A stretch of DNA of 64,000 nt from the NCBI GenBank assembly GCA_023375675.1, contig JALQBC010000016.1, forward strand, positions 744,001 through 808,000, given 5' to 3'. How positions within the stretch are numbered: position 1 is the stretch's first letter; each line of letters begins with the position of its first letter. Both the position numbers and the translations under genes were made by a program. The DNA is from Cytospora piceicola. Its lineage: Eukaryota; Ascomycota; Sordariomycetes; Diaporthales; Cytosporaceae. Of the stretch, positions 21,481 to 32,121 are shown piece after piece. The notes beneath the pieces are model-generated. The model was given only the letters and a program-made list of their open reading frames with translations. It had not been told where the DNA came from and searched no databases.

Positions 21481-23149
21481 TTAGACGGTTTCCATGTCCT
21501 CCATGACACTTTGTTCAACCCGGATTTGCTGCAAGGAGATGGGCCGAATGACCTGGCTCGAAAGGCTCAAGTAGCGAATCGCGTCACCGTGAGACTTGAT
21601 AACAGCTTCATCCAGCAATTCCTGAACCAAATTGAGTCTCCAGCCGTCATACCGATGTATAACGACTTCCCAAGCCTGGATGACTGATGGTTCCATAGTC
21701 AATTTCCATGTACCTCTCCAGGTAATCATGGCTTGCTGCATCTTGCTGGATGCCTGATACTTGAAGAGTGACGCCAAGCCCTTTCTGCCGTTCCATATTT
21801 CCATTGTTTCCAGCTGTGGCATCTTGATGGCCACTGCCGCCGCTGCCTGAAGCATGGCTCCAATCTCAGCCGGATTTTCATCGGGCGTAAGCAAACTTGA
21901 AGTGAGCACAAGCGAAGATAGATGTGGCCACTCCCAAGATGTTTCGATCTCGAAGAAATGGCTAGCATCTACGATGAAGGATGCTGCGAGATACTCAAGT
22001 TTGAGGCTGGCGAGCGCTATAATCCGGCCAAGACTTGGGTTAGGCTTGCGAGCACTATCGCATCCGTCTAAGTCGGCCCTCCGTAGATATCGCTGTCTAA
22101 TAGCTGGATATTGTTGATTAAAGTTCTCAAAGACCACAAGAGTCTTTAAATTCTTGTTGAACCGTTGGATAGACTCGAAAAGATATCGAAAACCTAGAAT
22201 AAGGATGCGGGTTATTACCAATAGAGTATCGATAGAAACAATAGCGAGCAGCCACTTAAGAAGGTATCGAGAAATACTCACGTTGATCTGTCTCCCGCTG
22301 TATAAAACTGTCCCATTCCCTCCAGGGCTCGTAATGGACTTCCCGGAGTCTAGGAAAACGGGCAAACATATGTGCAAGCGAGCTCGGCAACCATCTCCGG
22401 CGGTTCTGCTGCCGGAGAAGCAGACTGGTTACCGCCGGAACCGATGGAAGCTGGTCCCACCATTGGAACTCTAGCTGCTCACTATCAAAGGGTCCCTCCT
22501 CCATAACTGAGTGGAAAACTTTTCTGATAGCTTCATCGGGAGGAGCGGATTGTCGAGAACCGGCAACCCAGCCATGTTGAGGATCATGATGCAATTTGTT
22601 CGAGATTGTCTGCTCCATTTTGTTACCACCTAGCATGCCTGAAGGTGAATCGGGCATGAAGGTAAGATATTTGAACCAATGTTGTGAGTCACTAGGCGAG
22701 TAGATGCTAATATCGAGTTCCAATTCGCCTTCAGGTTCCCACGTGCTAACAATCGAAAACAAATTCTGTAATGCTGTAGTGATCGGACAATGGTCTGTAT
22801 CGGTGACAGCTACTGACGCTGCATACTGTTCGATTGTGAGTATTGGATGGCGAGGTGCGCACTTGGTGCAATCATAGTCATCAAGTTCTAAGCAGAACCA
22901 GATATACTTGACAAGAGCCCGATTGCGATGAATCATCGAACCAAAGTCCACGAGGCGAGATGGCATCAGTTTAATCTTGGCGAAGTTATATCGCTCGAGT
23001 TCTGTTTGCCACTCTCGAGACACTGTGGTCAAGCGACTAAGTGTGCAGCCGTCTTCCACCAGGGCTTCGAAGATAAGAAGCCGGATTTCCCCAGGCAAGC
23101 TATTCCAACTTGGATTCCGTTGCTTTTCGCCAACTGATGTCGCGGACAT
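21481..23149 (-). CDS. F-box-type protein, 2 exons
   Basis: Exon 1 is 23149-22282 and exon 2 is 22193-21481; the 88-nt intron (GTGAGT...CTAG, phase 1) joins to 526 residues. I start at the ATG of MSATSVGEKQ because the frame upstream has no coding character and begins another 69 codons before. Residues about 12-60 (WNSLPGEIRLLIFEALVEDG, then LTTVSREWQTELERYNF) form an F-box-like helical domain; the rest is the long low-conservation C-terminal part seen in many ascomycete F-box proteins. F-box proteins recruit substrates to SCF ubiquitin ligases; the target here is unknown. The protein is intact and its composition matches the neighbouring genes. It is tail-on to the GC-rich fragment and head-away from the amidohydrolase. 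Confidence 0.85.
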
Positions 23150-23989
23150 GGTGTGATAGATCAAGCTGGTGATGGTTTCTGAGATAGAGCAATGTGTGAA
23201 TATGAGTTGGAAAATGATGTGAAGGTTTGCGATTGTTGTGGAAAGGAAGGGGATTGAGCGAGTATCGGAAGCGCGGAATGGCCCAGATTTATACTTCCGA
23301 ATACATGTAGACACCTGTCTGCTATAAACAAACCGGTGCTGATTTACAACGAACATTGAACCTAAAACATCCGTGCAGAATGGCTAGTTCTTAGATCAGG
23401 TGCTACTAATAGCGGTCAGGGACAACACGGTCTTCATTAGCTCTAATATAATGTGACGAGGCTAATCCGGGCGTCCCTATGTGCGCCTACGATGACTACG
23501 CTTGGTCCACGATTCCAGTACTTCTATGTTAGGCTGTGTTTGCAGCAGAGGTCGTAGTTCTTCCATTCGGCTAAGAGAACCTCGTTCTGTCAGCGGAGAA
23601 CGAACTGATTCTGAGCAGGCCGCAGATCCAACGACATCATCAAGTTGAAATCCAGTCCATGGATGCGGATTTCGGAATAATGCTGTTTGATCGCTTTAAA
23701 AAAAACTGAGCTTATACTACTTCGCATGTGCCTCGTAATTGGTGTAAATATCACAGTAGTTTCTTCCGAAGATGTGCTTGATGCGTCTTAGGGTTTGTGT
23801 AATCGGAGGCTTCAAGACGTAGTCGCGGTAAAGTACCTAGTTCTTCGAAGTAGTGATCAAGAGGAGTTTATCCTATCATGAGAATGATTCTTAGATTAAT
23901 CCCTGAAGAGCTGAGAATGATACTTGGATTGATTGCCGAAGAACTGTGTCTAGGGAATGCTACCTAGTAGTGATCTTCTTCTGAATCTC
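23150..23989. other. F-box promoter region and intergenic DNA
   Basis: It lies between the F-box start and the amidohydrolase stop. The only notable sequence is the duplicated micro-frame at 23878-23967. Confidence 0.5.
23878..23967 (+). repeat. 36-bp tandem duplication inside a 29-codon frame
   Basis: ATG at 23878 opens MRMILRLIPEELRMILGLIA and ends at a TAG at 23965-23967. Two 11-residue units (RMIL-LI-EEL) come from a 36-bp tandem duplication with about seven differences. It may be a remnant of an F-box-like gene, where PEEL...IL is common; translation is not established. Confidence 0.4.
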
Positions 23990-25787
23990 TCAGTAAGACT
24001 TTTGCATGACGGGGCGTACTTCGGGGAAATCTGTAGTGAAGCGGTGAGGGATACCACTAGACAACTCCCCGGATGCATCATGGATATACTCTTGCGTTCC
24101 CGCCTTGTGCACTCTGCCGTTGATCATGATGACGTTTAGTCGACTGTGGTCCTGTAGAACTGAGATGTCTTCGAGCGGGTCCCCGTCTACCAGGATACAG
24201 TCTGCGTAGTACCCTGGCTGTATCTTGCCAAGCTCGTGGCCGCGCATCAAGAGAGCAGCGACACCAGAAGTCGCGGCGATGATGCTTTCATGAGGAGTGA
24301 AGCCGAGAAGTTTCACGAAATGCTCGAGGTCTCGCGCATAGGTCCCATGAGGCGTCCACGCAAAGCCGTAATCCCTAAAAGAGTCATCAAACTAGAGCCT
24401 TGTTGTTCTGTGTGAAGGAATATACTCACCCTCCAGGCAAGACCACGATACCACGGCGGTGCATCTCTCGCAAAGCGGCAACAGCTGTGTCTAGTTCTGA
24501 CGTGTACCCAGCTTTTTCTGCCTTCTGTTGCGTGTACCCAAAAGCTTCTGCTTCAAAGGTCGTTGCCCACAGCCAGTTGATAGCCGGCGCCACAATGTAT
24601 TTGTCCTTTGCCTTTTCCAATTCATTCATTCCTAAGTATTTATGAGCATGGTGGTCATAAAAAGGATCACGGAGTAGCCTTTCTTACCTTCGTCATCGAT
24701 GTATGATGCATGGTATATCACGTCCACGCCATGCTTGATACACATCTTGATCGAGTCCCTAGCACGGGCATGGGCACAAAGCCTTTTGCCAAGTTTGTGG
24801 GCTACCTCAACACAAGTTGCAGTTTCCTCGTCTGTATAGTAACAGTCTCGAGCATACCTGACCTCGCAGATTTCTTCGCCCGACATGCTCAATTTGACAT
24901 TGTCAACACCAATATTCTCGATGTTATGCCGAATAACCTGGCGCATCTCTGGTTTCAAATAGTCAATCAGTGGCTGATCACATGAGTTGAAGGTCTCCTT
25001 GAATATCCAACTCACCCTCAGGTCCATCGACAAACCTCGTGATACCCGCAACCAAGTCACCATCAGGCTTGGCAATCTCTCTTGCGTTTGCTAGATAGCG
25101 TGGTCCAGGAATGTCGCCTCCATTGATGGCATCCCGGACAACCACGTCGAGTCTGTCTTTGGCCGAAGCAGCCCCAAAACACCTACGCATTGTTAACTTT
25201 GGACCATTTGGAGACAACAAGTCATAGGCCGCCATATTAGTGAACTCACATTGTATAACCAGAATCGAGAAAACACTGCGCGCTCTTCATTGTCAAGATG
25301 ACATGTTCTTCAACATCCAGCTTCGCAAGTTGTTCCATGTCACCTCCGTTCCAGGTGAAATGAGTATGAGCATCCCCAAGCCCAGACATGAGTGTTCTCC
25401 CTCTCCCTTGGAAAACTCTCACCCCAGGTTCCTGCTCAAGCCTAGTTCGCTCTGGTACATGACCTACTGCAGTAATTCTCTCCCCTGTCTTGTTCAGCTT
25501 ACTTGAATAAAAGAAACGGTGCTCCAGCACTGACCTTCAATAAGTACGTCACCCATGTAAGGCTCTCGGCCTGTTGAGTCCAGAATCTTGACGTTAACGA
25601 AAAGAACCTTTGATTCGGGATGGGTCCCTTCGATGGTGTATTGTTTTGGCTGGAGGCTAGGGTCTAGTTTGAGGTTGTTGATATAAGAGATGTTGCGTGG
25701 GAGACCATCTGTACTGGTACTCGTCTTCCATTGCGTGTAAGGTCCTTGAGGCCAGCAAACGCTGTCCGGCGCCTTTGGTTGTTGCAT
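23990..25787 (-). CDS. Metal-dependent amidohydrolase, 6 exons
   Basis: Exons 25787-25535, 25484-25250, 25182-25016, 24948-24688, 24631-24430 and 24374-23990 join in phase across introns of 50-67 nt to 500 residues. The protein belongs to the amidohydrolase (TIM-barrel) superfamily, near the imidazolonepropionase/Xaa-Pro dipeptidase-like group. Visible features are the metal-binding DAHTHFTW, the strand VKLSMSG where the family has its lysine, histidines in CAHARAR and YHASYIDDEG, the late segment DYGFAWTPHGTYARDLEHF, and a C-terminal ELGKIQPGYYADCILVDGDP typical of the outer beta-sandwich. It should hydrolyse an amide, lactam or similar bond in the cytosol; the substrate is unknown. It diverges from the cytochrome b5 gene across 566 bp and sits in a possible catabolic cluster. 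Confidence 0.9.
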
Positions 25788-26353
25788 GGTGTTCTTGTTT
25801 TTTGAGACCTTTCTTGAGCCCAGTTCAATGTTCTGTGTTTGCTGCTTTAATGAAATCCGGAGCTCGAGCGCTGGTGGTTTATTATTTCGTGTCGTCTCCT
25901 CGAGGGCCCAAGCTGTTGGAGGTAGCTAGCTTCATAACGAGATACGACGGTGCGGAGTCTTGAACCCTTCGCGGGTGTTTCCGTGATAAACTGCCGCTCT
26001 TCCCGTTTCCCCAGATTTTCCCATGGGGTTTTGTGGGCAACGTCACGATGTGAACGGAGAGATCTCTGTCCTGGCCGCCATCGCCGCGAATCGCCGTGGA
26101 GAAACGCGGGGATGGACGGAGCTGCGCGGCAATGGCCATCACCGCATATCCCCGCTCCGTTCACAGTCAGACAATCCTCCTCCTGGATCATAAGCTCCTA
26201 CTACATGTTCAGTGGGGATCTCCGAATCGACCCTATGCTACTGGGAAGAGGCATAGGTAACTCAGAAGTGGTCCAACAAGACACGGCACGCTTGCTTCTT
26301 TCTTCATTATTTCCAACCTTCAAGCCTCCCTCACAAGCTTCAATTTCAAAACC
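25788..26353. promoter_or_regulatory. Shared divergent promoter of amidohydrolase and cytochrome b5
   Basis: The two starts are 566 bp apart and face away from each other. The right half is GC-rich with several CGGAG/CTCCG and CGCCG strings (about 26055-26160), the kind of half-site used by Zn2Cys6 factors. No binding is shown. Confidence 0.45.
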
Positions 26354-26824
26354 ATGGGATGGATGCATCAAAAGCGCCAAAACCTCGACAGGCAAAGTCA
26401 AACAACCGCTGAGCTCCACCCTAACGACACAAAACAAACCATCGTGCCGCCAACGGTGTTCATTGAAGACACAAGTGATCCTAGTTCCTACCAGCACATG
26501 CCGGTTGAAACTCCGGATAATGAACTTCCGTTCATTGACTCGTCGATAATATCAGCCTCCAAATTGAAAGGCTTGCTGTGGATTGTCATAGACAATGTGG
26601 TATACGACTGCACACAATTCGCCCCTGAGCATCCTGGGGGTGCTGATTTTATAGAATCCTTCCAAGCCAGCGACTGTAGCTGGCAATTTTGGCGCTTTCA
26701 TAGCAAAGACGACATGCTACGATACGGAAAAGCTCTTAGAATAGGCATGACCAAAGGTGTTCAGAACAAGTATAAGGAGCGGCCAAGGTTCATTGGACTA
26801 AGGGGGTTTTGGGGACAGGATTAG
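26354..26824 (+). CDS. Small cytochrome b5-like protein
   Basis: This single-exon gene gives 156 residues. A polar N-terminus of about 60 residues precedes a cytochrome b5 haem-binding domain: ISASKLKGLLWIVIDNVVYD, then HPGG with haem ligand His93, and a second ligand most likely His116 in FWRFHSKDD. No transmembrane tail or reductase domain is present, so it would be a soluble electron carrier or haem protein depending on a separate reductase. The region between the two histidines is slightly shorter than in typical b5. It is divergently placed from the amidohydrolase and converges with the hydrolase fusion. Partner and pathway are unknown. Confidence 0.8.
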   Translation: MGWMHQKRQNLDRQSQTTAELHPNDTKQTIVPPTVFIEDTSDPSSYQHMPVETPDNELPFIDSSIISASKLKGLLWIVIDNVVYDCTQFAPEHPGGADFIESFQASDCSWQFWRFHSKDDMLRYGKALRIGMTKGVQNKYKERPRFIGLRGFWGQD

Positions 26825-27190
26825 ATGACACAGCAAAAGAGCAATGGACATCTGGAGCAAATTGGGTGGTTATAGATCTACAATTCGCATGAATCAACAT
26901 GTTAATTTCAAAGATCTTCGATTTTGAGAGAAGATACCTATTCCCATAATGAATCGCTGGACAATTCCTCGACAGGGACACTATATGTAAAAACGGCAGT
27001 CTCGCTACTGTTCAAGGTCCGACTATAATGCTACTCTATAGATTCTGGTGAAGAAAAAGAACGCATCTACACTGATTTGCCCCTTCTAGCCAACCCATTT
27101 TTATACCATTAGCAAACAAAACTACCTGTGACCTGAAATCCGCGAATAAATGTAACTTTGCCAATGTCATTGATACTGCTAATTACAGTA
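26825..27190. other. Convergent intergenic region, no gene seen
   Basis: It lies between the stops of the cytochrome b5 gene and the hydrolase fusion; presumably 3' untranslated regions. Confidence 0.6.
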
Positions 27191-29084
27191 CTACAGGAAT
27201 TCCCGGATAGCCTGGCTCACCCCGTTGACATCTTCAAACACATGCCAGTGTCCGCAGTCCTTGAGCACAACCACCCGAGCATCTTTGATCGCCGAAGCAT
27301 ACTTGTCGCACAAGGCCGGCGGAGACGTCTTGTCCTCATCACCAGTAACGATGAGCGTCTTCACATTGAGCGACCCAACGGGCAGAGTGTCGGTAGCCCT
27401 GGCGAGCGCCCAACAAGCCTTGGCGTATGACTCTGGGTTTTGGCCTAGAATACTCAGTCTGACAGCTGCGACGGCAAGTGGGTTGGTCTTCTTCGAGTTT
27501 TCTGACGTGCCCGCGTTGACCACAGCATCGACAACCGCACTCATCCCCTTGGCTCTGACGAGAGCTGCACGAGCATACGTGCCACCCACCGCGGCTTCAG
27601 GGAGCGGTGAAGGCGGTGGACCGACCAGGACCAACTTCTTAACCAACTTTGGGTTGTCCAGTGTGAATCGGAGGGCGGCTAAACACCCAAGTGAGTGCGC
27701 GACAAGCATAGCCGGGCTTGATCCACTGATATCAGCAGCCTCAAAAATGGATCGAATATCCGCAGCAAAGGACTCGATGGTCAAGTCGCTCAACGGATGA
27801 GTTGGACTCAGACCGTGGCCCTCCAAGTCAAAGAGGTGAAGCGAATATTGTCCAGAGCTGGCCAAGGAGAGACTGGAGATGAGAGGAGTCCAATAGTCCA
27901 GTGTTCCGCCAAGGCCATGGACAAAGACCAAGTGCTCGCTTCCTGATCCAATCCTCTGGTAATGCAGATGCTTACCATTGAGGTAAGTGAGCCCAGAATT
28001 GCTGCCAAGCGACTTCTCTGAGTTGTTCAGTGTAAAAGATGTCCCGGAAATAGTTTGACTCGCTGTATAGTTGGCAGCAGCCGACGCGGCAATCTTGTTT
28101 TGCAGTGTACCAAGTCCAGTAATGGAGACGGCGACTTCGTCCCCGGGTTGAAGAAAGATAGGAGGTTTCTTGCCTATGCCTACTCCGGCGGGCTGAGAAC
28201 AGAATAATTTAGTATAAATTTTGCTTTTGAAAACACAAAAGGCGTTATGCTTACTGTTCCTGTGGCGATAACATCACCTGACTGAAGAGTCTGGCCTTCA
28301 GAGATTGTCTTGATAAGAGTTGCAATGGAGAACATCAGATCCTTGCTGGTGGCATTTTGTCTCAGCTCCCCATTGACATGGGTTTGAACTTGAAGAGTCG
28401 ACGGCAAATCCTCCTTCGGTACAGCAACGGGGCCCTAGAACTTTCAGTTAGCAGTTTGATAAATGTGGCATTGAGTGGGTAACTCACGATAGGGCAGAAG
28501 GTATCCGCGGACTTTCCAATAAAGAACTGCTTGTGGTCTCTCTGGCGCTCCCGCGCTGTCACGTCGTTGATAATGGTGTAACCCCAGACATGCTCCATGG
28601 CGTCGCTCTCGTCGATACGGAAACCAGGCTTGCCAATGATGACGCCGATCTCTCCCTCATAATCAACTGTTTCGGTAAAGGACGGATGGGGTAGGATTTC
28701 CTCGCCATCTGCAATGATGGACGTGGCCCTCTTCGTAAAGATGACGGGGTGACTTGGGCGATCATTCTTGTCAGAGCTATCATAGCCAGAGCTATTGAAC
28801 TCTTTGGCATGCTCCATGTAGTTCTTCCCCACAGCTAGAATATCCCGACCAGAAATGGGGGGCAACAGCTTGACATCCGCGATAGGGATCGGTGCGCCAT
28901 CGGCAATAATGTTCGAAGAGCCGGACTCAATCACCTGATACAGGTTCGAAATGGGAGTTCCGGAGACGAATGACAAGGGTTGAATGGTTTTGGCAACAAG
29001 ATCATAGTGTCCAATCCGGGCAAGGCCAGATTTGGAGAGTGCGAATGACGCATACTGCGTGAGATGAGGTATGAGGGAGCCCAT
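27191..29084 (-). CDS. Fusion enzyme: fumarylacetoacetate hydrolase (FAH) domain plus alpha/beta hydrolase, 3 exons
   Basis: Exons 29084-28488, 28434-28255 and 28192-27191 all join in phase 0 to 592 residues. Residues 1-290 are an FAH-family domain: AVGKNYMEHAKEF, the metal ligands in DYEGEIGVI (Glu143, Glu145) and NDVTAR (Asp174), and a C-terminal GDVIATGT...PGDEVAVSI. Exon 3 starts in this domain and continues without a stop through a linker of about 50 residues into a second enzyme: FVHGLGGTLDYW (oxyanion loop), AHSLG (nucleophile Ser426), GDEDKTS (acid about 544) and CGHWH (His574), resembling 3-oxoadipate enol-lactonase-type hydrolases. FAH relatives hydrolyse or hydrate ring-cleavage acids, so two consecutive steps of an aromatic or keto-acid breakdown route are plausible. 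Separate genes are excluded by the open linker, unless an unseen intron or promoter exists. Confidence 0.88.
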
Positions 29085-29235
29085 TCTGCTGTTGAATTTG
29101 TCGAAAAACCTGAGTATGCAGTCTTTGGGAGAAGGATGCTGTTCCGCCGGTTGTCACAAGACGGGTGCATCGGCATATGTAGTAGGCCCAAGTCTATAGA
29201 CCGGAAAAGCATAGACTAGAGATAGACGCCGTGTA

Positions 29236-29425
29236 CGGAGATGGCGGACATGTAGGGATGCTGTGGTGGGGCGACGGATACCTCGGGGTAGCGGAGATGA
29301 GCGGAGATGGCGTCAACTTGCTGGAATTTTCACCGCAGCCTCAGCTATACTGACCCGAAAACCGCCGTAGCCCGGACGTCCAACAAGCCGAAAACCGCCC
29401 GCCGTTAGCCCGAGCTTCCAACAAT
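29236..29425 (-). promoter_or_regulatory. Repeated CGG half-sites upstream of the fusion gene
   Basis: CGGAGATG occurs at 29236, 29292 and 29302, the latter two 10 bp apart. Two 33-bp direct repeats, starting at 29355 and 29388, each begin CCGAAAACCGCC and later have TAGCCCG and TCCAACAA. They lie 150-340 bp upstream of the start at 29084. CGG triplets are the usual contacts of Zn2Cys6 factors, and such a factor is the next gene upstream. Confidence 0.5.
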
Positions 29426-29893
29426 CCGTCACATTGTATTTCTATGCCTGGTTTATCTTGACTGCCATCTGCACTATCGCCGCGGTCTCCTATTCCTTGA
29501 GCTAGCCACCTCGGACACATGTCTGGCCCTCCTTTTCGCTATATATATGATGGGCAACCCAGGCAACCTTATACATAACAGCCAGTCTTGCGTTTGGTTA
29601 TCTGGTAACGGCCTTTAGCTGTAAGTAATCTTTTTGGTTGAATTCCTAAAGCCAATGTTCTCGTGCTCAAAATACGTCTGCAGATTGGGCCCGGTCAACT
29701 GGTGCGCTGGACTTTTCGCCGACCGACTCACCCCTCTTAACGTTCCGGTATTCTCACAGCACAAGACAAGACTGATGAGACTCAAGCGGAAGTAATCATA
29801 TTGGTTGCTAAAGCAGTGTGATGCGACGCTACAACGTACACTTTGTCCTCTCTGGTGAATTCCTGCACAATTGCGCATTTGCTTCTCGAAGAA
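29426..29893. other. Intergenic DNA between transcription factor and fusion gene
   Basis: A TATATATATG-like string near 29540 and short frames only; no gene seen. Confidence 0.5.
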
Positions 29894-32121
29894 CTACAAT
29901 ACATTTGGCATTGCGGCGTCCCATTCACCCCAGTTCATCGTTGATGGGGAAAGCCACTGATGTGGCTCCAGACTTCCAATAAACATATCCAAGCCTTCGC
30001 AGGATTGTTGGAGGTCTTGTGCGTAAGACTGAGAGGAAACGTGATTTGCTTCTTGCTCTTGATTGGGCCCTTGATCTCCTGGCGAAGTAAATGAAGGAGA
30101 TTTTCCAAGAGTCTGCTGATCGTTGCGCATCATTTGGATCATGTCTCTGGCTTGGTTTTAGTACGAGTTCGAATAATAGAATGGGAGACATACAGTAGTG
30201 AGTGGAGAATTGGAGTAGCCCTTTCGCAAATCTTGCTTAGGCCGCTTTGCTCAATTTCCTCAAAGACAGCAAGACCATCGTATATATCTCTTCGCAGAAA
30301 TTCCAGCGATATTGAATCTAGGTCTGTGCTGGTGCCATAGATGTAGGCGAGGAATACGATGGCGTGGAACGCGTGGAAGCTTCCCAGACCTCGATTATAC
30401 CATTGGTAGGGCCGATAGGCTTCGTCTTCATGCAACATTCTGTGTATGCCCAGCAACGCCCGGGAGCTTTCCACGCATCTACTGCGGGATGCTGCGAAGT
30501 TCTCCGCAGTATATTGGGTGTCCGCTTGTCTCAGACATTGCTGCATGAGGACTGGACGATGGAGTAAAAGGACAAGTTGGTGGGAGTATCCAAACAAGAT
30601 GTTCAGATGGACCGCTTGGGAGTCGGCAAGAGAAGAGGTTGTAGTCCCAAGGAGGTATTTGTAGTTGAGATTGTCCTGTTGCGCTGCAATCTCTCCATCC
30701 AGCGAAGAGATTGTATCAAATGTCGGGCTCTTGGCAGTTCCAAAGACGGCGTTGCAAATTCGACTGCAAATGGTATAAAGATCAAACTTCAGAAGTAAAT
30801 AAGACATTTGAGATGGTCCAGCTTGGGGAGAATCCGGAACAGCCCTTCCAGAGATTAGCTGGTCATCATTGACATCCAGTGGCGGTCTGACGTTGGACTG
30901 TGTGTACATCGGCTCGAGGTTCCCTAGAGTCGTGTTCTGGATCGTGTAGAGCATGTTCAGTCCGGCCCAGCATCTTCTTCGCTCCTCGGCAGTAACAAGG
31001 TCCAGATCAAAGGCATCCGGGTCAATATGGCAACCCAAAGACAAAGCGATGTTCCTCGCCGTTCCCAAAAGCGCCCAGGACTGTCCGTGGGTGTGGTTGA
31101 TGCCGTATATGAGGAGCACCAACGTCTGTAGGGTTTGCAGATTGTGTCTCCAGAGGTAATGGTCTGCTTCGAGACATTTCATCGCGGCAGCTCGATACCG
31201 ACCGCACAGCAAGGACATGTTTTCCGAAGTCGTTTTGCAGCGCCCAAGCTCATGGAGGAGTGTTTTCTCCTCGGGGACAGCCGTTATGGCGACGCTCAGT
31301 ACTGCAAAAAGCAAGGCTAGCCAGGAGAGCGATACTTGATCGGGTTCTTCGCGAAATCGAGAATAGGCTGCGTCAAAGGTTGGATCGTGGAGTACATGAA
31401 AAAGCTATGAGTACGGTTAGATATGAATTCAATATGGGGGGAATGAGCATACAGGAGCATAAACTCCGAAAAATATATTCTTCAGTTCGTCGCATGGTGA
31501 CAGTGGTGGTAGCATGCCCAAAAGTTCCTGCACGCCGAGGGACTGCACCACCAAAGGAAACGAATTGCCAGGGTCAACGCCGTCAAGGTCCCCTTTCAGT
31601 GCACTGGTCACTGGATTACCGCGGAGGATCGATGACCACCTCGACGAAGATGGCTCATAGCGCTCATGTCCAGTTTCAGACCGTATCAGCCTTCCCAAGG
31701 ACGATGAAACCGGCGTTGGGGAGGGGCATCCAACCGTACTCGGCCGAGAGTCCAGCTGCAGACTTGACTCTGGTGATGGTAAATGCGATCTGGTCTCAGA
31801 CTCGTTCGTGGCCTGTGATTGCGCACCAACATGGTTATGGAGCAGCTCCTCGAGCTTGTTGATGCGCGAAACAAGAGCGCTAGTGTCGACCTGCGGCGGG
31901 TTCGCATACTCTCGGGAGATGTGCAGGTCTCTGAGATAGACGCACTCAGCTGGCGGGATGCCTCGTCGAACACACGTCTCGCATGGGCCTCTTCCACGGT
32001 TGGTGTTTCGGGGACATCGGATCTTGCGTTCGCGGCAGGGCTCACAGCTGAGAGGCATGCGTCTGTTCGTGACCGGCGGCATTATCGTTTGATACTCGTG
32101 GCTCGTGATAGTCAGGGACAT
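29894..32121 (-). CDS. Zn(II)2Cys6 transcription factor, 3 exons
   Basis: Exons 32121-31453, 31404-30194 and 30146-29894, separated by introns of 48 and 47 nt, join to 710 residues. Residues 26-60 form the zinc cluster: Cys26-x2-Cys29-x6-Cys36-x10-Cys47-x2-Cys50-x9-Cys60, with the basic CRERKIRC loop. A short coiled-coil (SRINKLEELL) follows. From about residue 230 comes the fungal-specific transcription factor middle domain, with the hallmark SWALLGTARNIALSLGCHID and EERRRCWAGL. The final exon acceptor is chosen at CCAG (30147) because it keeps the frame into the MIQMMRND segment. It acts in the nucleus as a DNA-binding regulator. It is transcribed toward the fusion gene on the same strand and probably controls that gene and its neighbours; this is inference. 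Confidence 0.9.
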
